From Allobosea vaviloviae (GTDB taxonomy: Bacteria; Pseudomonadota; Alphaproteobacteria; Rhizobiales; Beijerinckiaceae), in the NCBI RefSeq assembly GCF_001298265.1, contig NZ_LGSZ01000095.1:156221-220220 (forward strand): a stretch of DNA of 64,000 nucleotides, in the 5' to 3' direction. Below are positions 1 to 8,408 of the stretch, piece by piece (position 1 is the first letter of the stretch; every line of letters begins with the position of its first letter). Under the pieces are notes generated by a model, which worked only from the letters and a program-made list of their open reading frames with translations, was not told the origin of the DNA and did not search any database. The translations under genes and the position numbers were made by a program.

Positions 1-776
1 CGCGCTTCCAGCAGTTCTACGACCAGGCCACGCTCTGGCTCGAAGGCCATGGCATCGCCGTGACCGGGCTCTGGGCGGAAAACTTCAACGTCGCCTGGAT
101 GCTGCGCATGGCGCAGACGATCAGCGGCCGGCTGAACACGACGATGAGCTTCTGGCTGGTCGTGCTGGTCTATGTCATCCTCGGCCTGCTCGAGGTCGAG
201 GATTTCGGCCGCAAGCTCAGGGGCATGCGCAACCGCCTGGTCGGCGACGTGCTGCTGCGCGGCAGCATGCAGACCGCCGCGAAGCTGCACCGCTACATGA
301 TGGTGCGGACCGCGATGAGCCTGATCACCGGCGTCCTGGTCTGGGGATTCGCGACCGTGGTGGGCCTGCCGCTCGCGGCCGAATGGGGCTTCATCGCCTT
401 CTCGCTGAACTACATCCCCTTCCTTGGACCACTGGTCGCCACCGTCTTCCCGACGCTGTTCGCGATGACGCAGTTCGGCTCCTGGCAGGCGGTGGTCGCT
501 GTCTTCGCCTGCCTGAACCTGATCCAGTTCATCGTCGGCAGCTATATCGAGCCCCGCGTCGCCGGCAGCGCGCTGTCCATGTCGCCGACGCTGGTCCTGT
601 TCTCGGTGTTCTTCTGGAGTTATCTCTGGGGCGTGTTCGGCGCCTTCATCGGCGTGCCCCTGACCATCGCGCTGCTGACCTTCTGTGCCCAGCATCCCGC
701 GAGCCAGTGGCTAGCGGAGCTGTTCGGCTCCGGAGCCCCCGAGCCGGTCCCGGCCAACGACGTCGTCAAGGCTTGA
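1..776 (+). CDS. AI-2E family transporter, C-terminal part
   Basis: The reading frame is open from the left edge (codons in phase with position 3), so the true start lies outside the window; an internal GTG at 60 is not the start. The visible part is about 258 residues, rich in hydrophobic segments, including a glycine/proline-containing stretch (NYIPFLGPLVA) and an SYIEPRVAG motif typical of the AI-2E/PerM family of polytopic inner-membrane permeases. Family members have been linked to export of signalling molecules or ions, but the substrate here cannot be told. The last 66 bases overlap, tail to tail, the end of the opposite-strand phosphoesterase gene. Confidence 0.85.
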   Translation, partial: RFQQFYDQATLWLEGHGIAVTGLWAENFNVAWMLRMAQTISGRLNTTMSFWLVVLVYVILGLLEVEDFGRKLRGMRNRLVGDVLLRGSMQTAAKLHRYMMVRTAMSLITGVLVWGFATVVGLPLAAEWGFIAFSLNYIPFLGPLVATVFPTLFAMTQFGSWQAVVAVFACLNLIQFIVGSYIEPRVAGSALSMSPTLVLFSVFFWSYLWGVFGAFIGVPLTIALLTFCAQHPASQWLAELFGSGAPEPVPANDVVKA

Positions 777-2543
777 GGGCTCACCCGGCGCCCCGGGCAA
801 TTCAGGCCCGATCTCGATCCGCTCCGGCGTCATCAGCGCCAGCCCGCCATCGGCCGCCGCACCGAGATGGTGGATGTAGAAGGCGGTCGGCTCGTCGTTC
901 ATGGCCTCCATGACCGGGGACGGCGCCGAGACAATGCGCAGCGGGCCGCAGCAGCCAATCCAGTCGACATGGCGGTGGCCATGCATCGCGACGAGCCGGT
1001 GCGCCTGCCGCTTCAGCAGGCGCACGAAGCGGCTGCCATTGATCAGCGCCGTGCCGATCCGCTCGGAAAAGGCCTTGGCCTGCTGCGGATACTCGACCGG
1101 GTGGTGATGCAACGCCACGACGAAGCGCGCACGGGGATACTGCGCCAGAGCCGCCAGCGTCGCCTGCATGTCCTCTTCCGCCACGAGGCCGAGCGCATTG
1201 GTGAAGGAGAAATGCGTCTCCGCATTCGAGTTCAGCAGCACCACGCCGAGCCCGTCCGGCTCGGTGGGCGGCAGCACCATCGGGAAGGATGCCTCCCAGA
1301 CCGCCGACAGTCCTCGCGACAGGCGCAAGCCCCCGGCATCGGCGAAGGCTGCGATCGCGGCGCGATGCGGCTGCAAGCGCTCCGACAGCGTCTGGCCGAT
1401 CCGGCCCGCCGTCTTGTCGACGACATGGACGCGCGCGCCCTGCACGGACTCCATCACCGAGAGCGTCCGCATCTGGCGCAGGCGCTTTCCGGGGCTGCCG
1501 GGTAATTCGAGCCGCGCCGGATTGGCCCGGTCGACGATGTTGACGTCGTGGTTGCCGGGCAGGATCAGGCTCAGCGCCGCCAGCTCCGGATGGCGAGCCA
1601 GCGCATCGAGGAACTCGGCCCATTCGGCCGAGCGGCCGGCATCGGTCATGTCGCCGGTGATCAGCACGAGATCGAGCGGCGCGGCTGCATGGATCGCAGC
1701 CAGCCGCGCCAGCACCAAAGCCAGCCTGTCGTTGCCACGCGGGCCGGCGCGGCCGCTCTCGATGCGAAAGCCGTAGCGCTCGCCGACGACATGGATGTCG
1801 GAGAGATGCACCACCCGCCACGTCCGGTCTGACCCGAAGGCCTCGTCGAAGCCGGCGAGATCGCGGGGCTGGTCCATCGTCCCGTCAGCGATGCCCCAGA
1901 GCAGTGCGGCGCCAGCGAAATAGGCGCTCATCACAGCGATGGTGTTGGCGAGCGCCGGCCGCACCAGCCTCAGGGGATAGGCGAGATCGGCAATCTCGCC
2001 AGACCAGCGCGTCGCTGGCCAGACGGCCGCCGTGATCGCGAGCGCGATCAGCGCCGCGCCGAGGCCCGCCGCGAAAGCCGTCAGCGACCGCAGCCGCGCG
2101 CGGCTGTCCTCGCTCGCGTCCACGGAGAGAAAGCGCTCGGCGAAATGGCGCAGGCCTTCGCGGGCGAGCACATAGCCCGGCTGGACGGCCAGCGAGATCA
2201 GCGACCAGAAGCTGCGTTCCACGGCCCGCAGCAGGGGCCGTAGGCCGAACCAGCCGATGGCGGCGACCAGCCCCAGCAGCAGGAACGGCCCTATTCCGGC
2301 CAGTGCCAGGATCCGGTCCGAGACGTTGTCGAACCAGGCCGTGACGACGAGGGGAGCAACGCCCAGCATGACGCCGGGCACCAGCGCCAGGATGATCCAG
2401 GCCAGGGCGAGCTTGGGCAGGTTGATCTCGCCCAGAAGCGTGCCGGCGATGGCGAGCAGCGAATGCGTCTTGGTGCTGCTGGCGTCGTCTTCGGCGTCGC
2501 CGCCGCGCGGCTCGATCAGCATGTGCCAGGCGCCGATGCGCAA
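711..2543 (-). CDS. Membrane-anchored calcineurin-like metallophosphoesterase
   Basis: 610 residues. The N-terminal third carries several hydrophobic segments (about residues 40-110 and 150-215), so the protein is probably anchored in the inner membrane. The C-terminal part has the full set of calcineurin-type metal motifs in order: LSDIHV, ITGDMTD, PGNHDV, ALHHHP and MHGHRHVDW. These bind two metal ions in phosphodiesterases and phosphatases; the substrate is unknown. The gene is convergent with the upstream permease and overlaps its last 66 bases. The start at 2543 gives the longest frame and could be a few codons too early. Confidence 0.85.
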   Translation of the reverse strand: MRIGAWHMLIEPRGGDAEDDASSTKTHSLLAIAGTLLGEINLPKLALAWIILALVPGVMLGVAPLVVTAWFDNVSDRILALAGIGPFLLLGLVAAIGWFGLRPLLRAVERSFWSLISLAVQPGYVLAREGLRHFAERFLSVDASEDSRARLRSLTAFAAGLGAALIALAITAAVWPATRWSGEIADLAYPLRLVRPALANTIAVMSAYFAGAALLWGIADGTMDQPRDLAGFDEAFGSDRTWRVVHLSDIHVVGERYGFRIESGRAGPRGNDRLALVLARLAAIHAAAPLDLVLITGDMTDAGRSAEWAEFLDALARHPELAALSLILPGNHDVNIVDRANPARLELPGSPGKRLRQMRTLSVMESVQGARVHVVDKTAGRIGQTLSERLQPHRAAIAAFADAGGLRLSRGLSAVWEASFPMVLPPTEPDGLGVVLLNSNAETHFSFTNALGLVAEEDMQATLAALAQYPRARFVVALHHHPVEYPQQAKAFSERIGTALINGSRFVRLLKRQAHRLVAMHGHRHVDWIGCCGPLRIVSAPSPVMEAMNDEPTAFYIHHLGAAADGGLALMTPERIEIGPELPGAPGEPSSLDDVVGRDRLGGSGAEQLR

Positions 2544-2895
2544 GCTGCGGCATGAGCCGAGCTGCTCCCTGGCGAGAGAACGGACGCGTCCGGACGAGGC
2601 TCAGCAACCATTGATGCGACCCGAAACGGCCCACCCGAAAATGGGACGGCGGGCACAGAACTGAGACAGGCGGCAGATGCCCGCTTCTGGAGTGAATGCT
2701 AACCTGACGGCAGCGCAGATTACAAGATCATATTCGTCAGACAAGCCAGAGATTATGTTTTCTCATGAAGACGCAAAGCACAGTTTCGTCTTCGAGCGGT
2801 TTATCTGCCGATTTGTTTTGTGTTTCGTCTTTGGAGCGCTGTTCACGGAGGTGTGAATCGCTGCGCTGCGCGCCGGCCGATGGATCCTCCTCGCC
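2544..2895. promoter_or_regulatory. Intergenic region between divergent genes, with candidate operator sites
   Basis: About 350 bases separate the divergent phosphoesterase and antiporter operons, and no gene is visible. The part from about 2690 to 2835 is clearly more AT-rich than its surroundings. It holds a 10-base direct repeat GTTTCGTCTT at 2783-2792 and 2822-2831, and an inverted repeat GAAGACG/CGTCTTC at 2767-2773 and 2787-2793. A 12-base palindrome CGGACGCGTCCG lies at 2581-2592 just upstream of the phosphoesterase. These are plausible regulator sites, but no -35/-10 pair is convincing. Confidence 0.4.
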
Positions 2896-3408
2896 ATGAC
2901 CGTACCGTCATCTCCGCGCCGGCCCCTCTGGCGGCCGAGCCTGCTGGGACGAGGCCTGCTCTTCTTTGCGCTCTGGCTCGTTTTGATCGGTGCGGCCCTC
3001 AAGGATTGGCCGGTCGGCCTCGTCGCGGCCGCCGCCGCGACCTGGGCCAGCATCCCGCTCTGGCCGCCGGAGAGCCGGCTGTCGGCGACCGGGCTCGCCC
3101 GCTTCGTCCTGCGCTTCCTGCCGCAGGCGGTGGCGGCGGGGCTCGACGTCGCACGCCGCGCCTTCGCCCGGCGCATCGCGATGAAGCCGGGGATCGTGAC
3201 CTACCGGGCCAGTCTGCGGCCGGGTCTGGCGCAGGGCGCGCTCTGCGCGGTGATGAGCCTCCAACCGGGCAAGCTGCCGGTGTCCTGCGCGGCAAGGGGC
3301 GACATGCGCGTGCATTGCCTGGACAGCGACGCATCCGTCACGGCCGAGCTTGCTGCCGACGAGGCGGCGTTCCTGCGCATTCTGCCGGGAGGACGCGCTG
3401 GTGGCTGA
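2896..3408 (+). CDS. mrpE: Na+/H+ antiporter subunit E (MrpE/MnhE type)
   Basis: 170 residues. Two closely spaced hydrophobic segments (about residues 18-60) are followed by a basic, soluble C-terminal domain with the YRASLRPG region typical of MnhE. It is the first gene of a plus-strand operon with overlapping start and stop codons, encoding a multisubunit cation/proton antiporter of the inner membrane. No strong ribosome binding site precedes the ATG at 2896, so the exact start is less certain than the frame. Family assignment rests on hydropathy, size and operon position. Confidence 0.85.
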   Translation: MTVPSSPRRPLWRPSLLGRGLLFFALWLVLIGAALKDWPVGLVAAAAATWASIPLWPPESRLSATGLARFVLRFLPQAVAAGLDVARRAFARRIAMKPGIVTYRASLRPGLAQGALCAVMSLQPGKLPVSCAARGDMRVHCLDSDASVTAELAADEAAFLRILPGGRAGG

Positions 3409-3688
3409 AAGCCTCACGCTCATTGCTCTCTTCGTCCTGCTGGCCAGCGCGGCCGGGCTGGCGATCGTGCTGCGCTCCCACATCGCGATCGAGAAGCTGA
3501 TGGCGGTGCAATTGCTCGGCACCGGCGGCGCCGCAACCCTGCTCCTGCTCGGCGCGGCCACCGCGCAGCCGGCGCTTGCCGATGTTGCCCTGCTGCTGGT
3601 CCTGCTGTCGGCCTTTTCCTGCGCGGCCTTCACACTGGGGGAGGGCGAGTCCCCTGAGGCGGCCGCCAAACCGGACGAGCCGTCGTGA
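3401..3688 (+). CDS. mrpF: Na+/H+ antiporter subunit F (MrpF/MnhF type)
   Basis: 95 residues from a GTG at 3401, chosen because GGGAGG sits about 8 bases upstream and the start overlaps the mrpE stop. An earlier in-frame start would add a non-hydrophobic tail unlike the family. Three hydrophobic helices with the conserved early pattern (IALFVLL, then IEKLMAVQLLG) match the small MrpF subunit of the Mrp antiporter complex. The acidic tail (about residues 80-95) is short and not conserved. Confidence 0.85.
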   Translation: MAESLTLIALFVLLASAAGLAIVLRSHIAIEKLMAVQLLGTGGAATLLLLGAATAQPALADVALLLVLLSAFSCAAFTLGEGESPEAAAKPDEPS

Positions 3689-3978
3689 TGGGGCTGGCGG
3701 ACGCGTTCACGCTCATCTGCGTCGTCGCCGGCGCCGTGCTGTTCCTGGCGGGAACGCTGGGGCTGCTGCGCTTTCCCGATACGCTCAGCCGCCTGCACGC
3801 GCTGAGCAAGGCGGACAATCTCGGGCTGGGCCTGATCGTGCTGGGACTGATGCCGCAGCAGGCGAGCCTCATGGGCGGAGCCAAGCTTGTCTGCATCTGG
3901 CTCCTCGCGCAGCTCTCGGCCGCAACCGCGAGCCAGCTGATCGCCGGCATCGCCGCGCGCCGGAAGCCGCAGGCATGA
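3685..3978 (+). CDS. mrpG: Na+/H+ antiporter subunit G (MrpG/MnhG type)
   Basis: 97 residues. It starts at GTG 3685 or ATG 3688, overlapping the mrpF stop. Three predicted membrane segments and the LGLLRFPDTLSRLHALSKADNL-like region (about residues 25-50) are diagnostic of MnhG. It is a small integral subunit of the Mrp complex, translationally coupled to mrpF and to the following fusion gene, whose ATG overlaps its stop. Confidence 0.9.
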   Translation: MMGLADAFTLICVVAGAVLFLAGTLGLLRFPDTLSRLHALSKADNLGLGLIVLGLMPQQASLMGGAKLVCIWLLAQLSAATASQLIAGIAARRKPQA

Positions 3979-4913
3979 GCCTCGTCTTCGACATGGCGCT
4001 GGTCGCAGGATTGATCGCGCTGGCGCTGCATGTCGTCGTCACCCGCGACGGCCGAGGCGCCATTCTCGCCTTCATGGCGTTCGGCCTGCTGCTCGGCATC
4101 GGCTGGGCGCGGCTCGCTTCCGTCGACGTCGCGCTGACAGAGGCCGCGATCGGCGGCGGCCTGACCGGCATGCTTTTGCTGCGTGCCCAGGCCCATCTCG
4201 TGCGCCATGCCGCGCATCCAGCCGCGCTCCCGACCGACCGACGGCGCTGGCTCGTCCCGGCGCTCAGTTGCGGCCTCGTCACCCTGGCTTTGGCTGCGGT
4301 CGTGCTTGCCTTTCCCCGGCCGGCGCCGAGCCTGGCGCATCAGGCGGTCGCTTCGCTGGAGGCCACCGGGCTCGGCAATCCCGTCACCGCCGTGCTGCTC
4401 GCCTATCGCGCCATCGACACGCTGCTGGAGAAGATCGTGCTGATCCTCGCGCTGGTCGGTGTCTGGTCGCTGAGCCGCGATGCCGCCTGGGGCGGCGCCT
4501 CGCAGCTGCGGCCGGCTATCATCCCGGAGCCGCTGGTCTTCCTGGCGCGGGTGATGCCGCCCTTTGGCGTCCTGATCGCGGTCTATCAGGTCTGGGTCGG
4601 GGCCGACCTGCCGGGTGGAACCTTCCAGGCCGGCACCATCCTGGCCGCGATGGCGCTGCTCGTCATGCTGGCGGGCCTGCGCCTCGCGCCGCAAACACAA
4701 AGCAGGGCGCTGCGGCTGATGCTGGCGGGTGGGCCGGCGCTGTTCGTGCTGGTCGGCTTCCTCGGCGTCGCGGTTGCGCAGGGGTTCCTGTCCTATCCGG
4801 AAGCCATCGCCAAGCCGCTGATCGTCGGCATCGAGGCGGCGCTGACGCTGTCGATCGCTGGGACGCTCGCCCTGCTCGTCGCCGGCCCGCCGGACAGGGC
4901 GCCCGAGCCGTGA
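3975..4913 (+). CDS. mrpB: Fused antiporter subunit: MrpA C-terminal (MbhD/MbhE-like) plus MrpB
   Basis: 312 residues from ATG 3975, which overlaps the mrpG stop as ATGA. Three modules are visible in order. Residues 1-75 are DUF4040/MbhD-like, with the VDVALTEAAIGGG motif. About 100-175 contain an MbhE/MrpA-tail-like stretch (YRAIDTLLEKIVLILALVG). About 185-310 form a MrpB domain (PPFGVLIAVYQVWVGADLPGG). In most bacteria the first two modules are the tail of the large MrpA subunit. Here they are joined to MrpB instead, as in Mbh-type complexes where they are separate subunits. No standalone MrpA is encoded in the operon. Confidence 0.8.
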   Translation: MSLVFDMALVAGLIALALHVVVTRDGRGAILAFMAFGLLLGIGWARLASVDVALTEAAIGGGLTGMLLLRAQAHLVRHAAHPAALPTDRRRWLVPALSCGLVTLALAAVVLAFPRPAPSLAHQAVASLEATGLGNPVTAVLLAYRAIDTLLEKIVLILALVGVWSLSRDAAWGGASQLRPAIIPEPLVFLARVMPPFGVLIAVYQVWVGADLPGGTFQAGTILAAMALLVMLAGLRLAPQTQSRALRLMLAGGPALFVLVGFLGVAVAQGFLSYPEAIAKPLIVGIEAALTLSIAGTLALLVAGPPDRAPEP

Positions 4914-5251
4914 GCGCGATCGCCCTGACATCGGCCTCGCTGTTTGGCCTGTGTGGCGCCGCGCTCGTCGGCATCGGCCTGTTTTGCATCCTCACCCATC
5001 CTGACCTGCTGCGCCGGATCATCGGCTTCAACATTCTTGGCGCAGGCATCTTCCTCGTCTTCGGGGCCGTCGCGCGCCGCGGGGCAGCGATGGGCTTAAG
5101 TGGCGATCCCGTGCCGCAGGCCATGGTGATCACCGGCATCGTCGTTGCCTTCGCTGCAACCGCGCTGGCGATAGCGCTGCTGCGACGCCTGGCCTCGCTC
5201 ACCGGCAGCGCGACGCTCGAAGCCGCGACGCCTCCCCGGAGCGAGACATGA
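4910..5251 (+). CDS. mrpC: Na+/H+ antiporter subunit C (MrpC/NuoK type)
   Basis: 113 residues from GTG 4910, overlapping the preceding stop (TGA 4911-4913). Three transmembrane helices and the pattern IGLFCILTHPDLLRRIIGFNI followed by DPVPQAMVITGIVVAFA match MrpC, the homologue of complex I subunit NuoK. The DPxPQAxVLTxIVI-type motif is the family hallmark. The tail after the third helix is short and polar. Confidence 0.9.
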   Translation: MSAIALTSASLFGLCGAALVGIGLFCILTHPDLLRRIIGFNILGAGIFLVFGAVARRGAAMGLSGDPVPQAMVITGIVVAFAATALAIALLRRLASLTGSATLEAATPPRSET

Positions 5252-6768
5252 CTTCGGCCTATGCCGCGACACCGGGCGGGCTGCTGCTGGTGCTCGCCGT
5301 CATGCTGCCGGCGGCGGCCGTGCTGGCGATGCTGGTGCTGGGCCCGCGACGGACGCGGGTCGTGGCGCTGGCGACGCTGGCGCTCGGCCTCGTCGTCGCA
5401 CTCGCCATAGGACTCGAACTCGTCCGCAGCGGCACGGCGTTGATCTATGTACTCGGCAACTGGCAGCCGCCGCTCGGCATCGCGCTGCGCGCCGATGGGC
5501 TGTCGGTGATGATGCTGGCGGTCACCGCCGTCGTCATGGCGGCGACGGGGCTGTTCGCGCGCGACCTCTTCGGGCTCGACCTCGCAACCGCGGACGGGCG
5601 CCTGGGGACGAGTTTCTGGACGCTGCTGATGGGGCTGTGGAGCGGGCTGAACCTCGTCTTCGTCTCGCAGGACCTGTTCAATCTCTATGTCGCGCTCGAA
5701 CTCCTGACCTTCGCCGCCGTGCCGCTGGTCTGCCTCGACGGGCGCGGCGAGACCATGGCCGCAGCCCTGCGTTACCTGATGTTCGCGCTGCTCGGCTCGA
5801 TGCTCTATCTGCTCGGCGCCGGTCTGCTCTACGGCGCCTATGGCACGCTCGACATCCGGCTGATCGCGAGCGCGAGCCAGCACGGCCCGGCGATGGCCAT
5901 CGCGCTGGCGCTGATGATCCCCGGCCTGCTCGCCAAGGCGGCGCTGTTTCCGCTGCATTTGTGGCTGCCGCCAGCCCATGCCGGCGCGCCCGCCGCCGCC
6001 AGCGCGGTGCTCTCGGCGCTGGTGATCAAGGCGCCAGTGTTCCTGATCCTGCGGCTGGTCGCCGACATCGCCCCGCCGGGTTCGGCCGCCGTCGCGGGAC
6101 AGGTCCTGGCGGTGCTCGGCGCGGCATCCATCCTGTTCTGCAGCATCATGGCGCTGCGGCAGGAGCGGCTGAAGCTGATGATCGCCTATTCGACCGTGGC
6201 GCAGATCGGCTATCTCTTCATCGTCTTCCCGCTGGCAGGCGTCGGCGACGGGACCGCGCCCTGGGGCACGATCGCCTGGACCGGCGGGGCGCTGCAGCTG
6301 ACCTCCCATGCGCTCGCCAAGGCGGCGATGTTCATGGCGGCGGGCATCGTCGCCGAGGCTGTCGGGCATGACCGCATCCGCGATCTCGGCGGGTTCGGCC
6401 GCGCCCCGCCCCTGCCCCCCCCCACCTTCGGGTGGGCGGGGCTGTCGCTGATGGGCATCCCGCCGAGCGGCGGCTTCATCGCGAAATGCCTGCTGCTGAC
6501 GGCGGCCGCGATCGGCGGGCATCTCTGGCTGGCGCTGACGATCCTGGCGGGCGGGCTGCTTGCGGGCGGGTATGTCTTCCCCGTCATGGATCGCGCTCTC
6601 GCGACGCCCGCCGAACCGCTGTTGCTGCGCAAGCCGATCCCGCTGCGGCTCGAGCTCGTCCCGCTGGTCCTTGCGGTGCTGGCGGTGGCGCTCGGCTTCC
6701 TCCCGCTCGCGCCCTTCGGCCTGCTGCAGATCGGACGGCCCGACATCGCTCTGGCGGTGTCGCCATGA
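5248..6768 (+). CDS. mrpD: Na+/H+ antiporter subunit D (MrpD/NuoN-like)
   Basis: 506 residues, about 14 predicted helices, starting at ATG 5248 within the mrpC stop (ATGA). It is a proton-conducting membrane transporter related to NuoL/M/N. The membrane lysine and glutamate signatures are present (YVALELLTFA; GLLAKAALFPLHLWLPPAHAGAP; LMIAYSTVAQIGYL; SHALAKAAMFMAAG). Near residue 390 a run of nine C at 6415-6423 followed by a short hairpin encodes a proline-rich patch (PPLPPPTFG). This is unusual inside a membrane helix, where relatives usually have a hydrophobic run. Confidence 0.9.
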   Translation: MTSAYAATPGGLLLVLAVMLPAAAVLAMLVLGPRRTRVVALATLALGLVVALAIGLELVRSGTALIYVLGNWQPPLGIALRADGLSVMMLAVTAVVMAATGLFARDLFGLDLATADGRLGTSFWTLLMGLWSGLNLVFVSQDLFNLYVALELLTFAAVPLVCLDGRGETMAAALRYLMFALLGSMLYLLGAGLLYGAYGTLDIRLIASASQHGPAMAIALALMIPGLLAKAALFPLHLWLPPAHAGAPAAASAVLSALVIKAPVFLILRLVADIAPPGSAAVAGQVLAVLGAASILFCSIMALRQERLKLMIAYSTVAQIGYLFIVFPLAGVGDGTAPWGTIAWTGGALQLTSHALAKAAMFMAAGIVAEAVGHDRIRDLGGFGRAPPLPPPTFGWAGLSLMGIPPSGGFIAKCLLLTAAAIGGHLWLALTILAGGLLAGGYVFPVMDRALATPAEPLLLRKPIPLRLELVPLVLAVLAVALGFLPLAPFGLLQIGRPDIALAVSP

Positions 6769-8408
6769 GTGCGGCAGCGAGCGCCGCCGGGCTGCTGTTG
6801 GCCGCGGCGCTGCTCGCGCCGCTGGCGCTGGCGGCCGGTTGCCTGTCGCGCGCCTTCCGGTCACGCGTGCCGGGGCTGCTCTGGCTCGCACCCATCCCCG
6901 CGCTGCTGGCGGCCGGGCTCCTGTCCGCCGGAACGGCCATAGCCTTCCCCGTGCCGTTCCGCATGACGCTGGCGCTCGACCAACCCGGCGCGATCCTGCT
7001 TGGCGGCGCGGCACTGCTCTGGAGCGCGGCAGGGGCCTATGCCGCCTCCTATCTGCGCGGCAAGCCGGGGCTGACGGGGTTCTGCGTCTGGTGGCTGCTG
7101 ACGCTGGCGGGCAGCCTCGGCGTCCTGATCGTCGCCGACATCGCCGGCTTCTACCTGCTGTTCACGCTGGCGAGCCTCTCGGCCTATGGGTTGGTCGCGC
7201 ATGAGCAGACTGACGCGGCCAGGCGGGCCGGCCTCGTCTACATGGTGCTGGCGCTGCTGGGCGAGGCCTTCCTGCTCTTCGCCTTCGTCATGCTGGCGGC
7301 CGGACAGCCCGATCCCAATCCGCTGATCCGCGATGCGGTGGCGGCGCTGCCGGGCTCGCCGATGCGGGACGGCATCGCGGTGCTGCTGATGCTGGGTTTC
7401 GCGCTCAAGATGGGGCTAATCCCGCTGCATGTCTGGCTGCCGCTCGCCCATCCGGCCGCGCCGATGCCGGCCTCGGCGGTGCTCAGCGGCGTGCTGGTCA
7501 AGGCCGGCGTCATCGGGCTGATCCGGTTCCTGCCGTTCGAATCCGCGCAGCCGCTATGGGGCACGGTGCTCGCCACGGTCGGTATCCTGACCGCCTTTGT
7601 CGGCGCAGCGCTCGGCGTGGCGCAGCGGCGCCCCAAGACGATCCTGGCCTATTCGACCGTCAGCCAGATGGGCCTCGTCGCTGCGATCCTCGGCGCCGGG
7701 CTGGCCGCTGGCGATGCCTCCGCGCCGGGGCTGGCTGCCTATTACGGGTTGCATCACACGCTGGTGAAAGGTGGGTTGTTCCTGGCCGTCGGCGTCGCCT
7801 TTGCCTCGGGCGGGGCGCATCGCGTCCCGGTGTTGCTGCTCACCGGCCTGCTGGCCCTCAGCCTCGCCGGCCTGCCTTTGACCAGCGGCGCGCTCGCCAA
7901 GCTCGCGGTCAAGCCGATGCTGGGCTACGGCCTGTTCAGCATCGCCGTCTCGCTCGCGGCCGCCGGCAGCACGATGCTGATGCTGCATTTCATCGCCGTG
8001 ATGGCGCGCGAGACGGCCGACAACCCGGCCGCGAGCGCCCCATTGGCCGAAACCCTGCCGTTCCTGATCGTCGCCGCCGCATCGTTCATCATCCCCTGGT
8101 GGCTTTACCCGACCCTGTCTGGCGACCCACTCGCCAGCGCCTGGAGCCTCGCTTCGCTGTGGAAGCTCGTCTGGCCGATGATGCTGGGGGTCGCGATCTT
8201 CATCGGCACGGGCCGCTTCGCGGGGATGGCCGGGCGCGTGCCGGAGGGCGACATCCTCGTCCTGGCGGAGCGGCAGGCTCCACGCCTCGCCCACCTGCCG
8301 GCCGCGATCGAGCGGCTCGATGGGCGGCTGCGGCTCTGGCCCACGGCCGGCCTCGTGTTGCTTTGTCTTGTCATCTGGCTTGGCGGCGGCTTCCTGCTGG
8401 CCGCATAG
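6765..8408 (+). CDS. Second proton-conducting antiporter subunit (MrpD/MrpA-N/NuoL-M type)
   Basis: 547 residues from ATG 6765, overlapping the mrpD stop. It is a second NuoL/M/N-like channel subunit, with GFALKMGLIPLHVWLPLAHPAAP, TILAYSTVSQMGLV and HHTLVKGGLFLAVGV carrying the characteristic lysine, histidine and glutamine positions. It takes the place that the N-terminal part of MrpA has in classical Mrp complexes. Whether it descends from MrpA or from a duplicated MrpD cannot be told by eye. The gene ends with TAG directly against the ATG of the next gene. Confidence 0.85.
   Translation: MSAAASAAGLLLAAALLAPLALAAGCLSRAFRSRVPGLLWLAPIPALLAAGLLSAGTAIAFPVPFRMTLALDQPGAILLGGAALLWSAAGAYAASYLRGKPGLTGFCVWWLLTLAGSLGVLIVADIAGFYLLFTLASLSAYGLVAHEQTDAARRAGLVYMVLALLGEAFLLFAFVMLAAGQPDPNPLIRDAVAALPGSPMRDGIAVLLMLGFALKMGLIPLHVWLPLAHPAAPMPASAVLSGVLVKAGVIGLIRFLPFESAQPLWGTVLATVGILTAFVGAALGVAQRRPKTILAYSTVSQMGLVAAILGAGLAAGDASAPGLAAYYGLHHTLVKGGLFLAVGVAFASGGAHRVPVLLLTGLLALSLAGLPLTSGALAKLAVKPMLGYGLFSIAVSLAAAGSTMLMLHFIAVMARETADNPAASAPLAETLPFLIVAAASFIIPWWLYPTLSGDPLASAWSLASLWKLVWPMMLGVAIFIGTGRFAGMAGRVPEGDILVLAERQAPRLAHLPAAIERLDGRLRLWPTAGLVLLCLVIWLGGGFLLAA

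Noticed and set aside
4663..7014. Long open frame on the minus strand opposite mrpB-mrpD
   Set aside because: It is an arginine/glutamine-rich, low-complexity translation antisense to clear antiporter genes; GC-rich codons leave few stops in the complementary frame.
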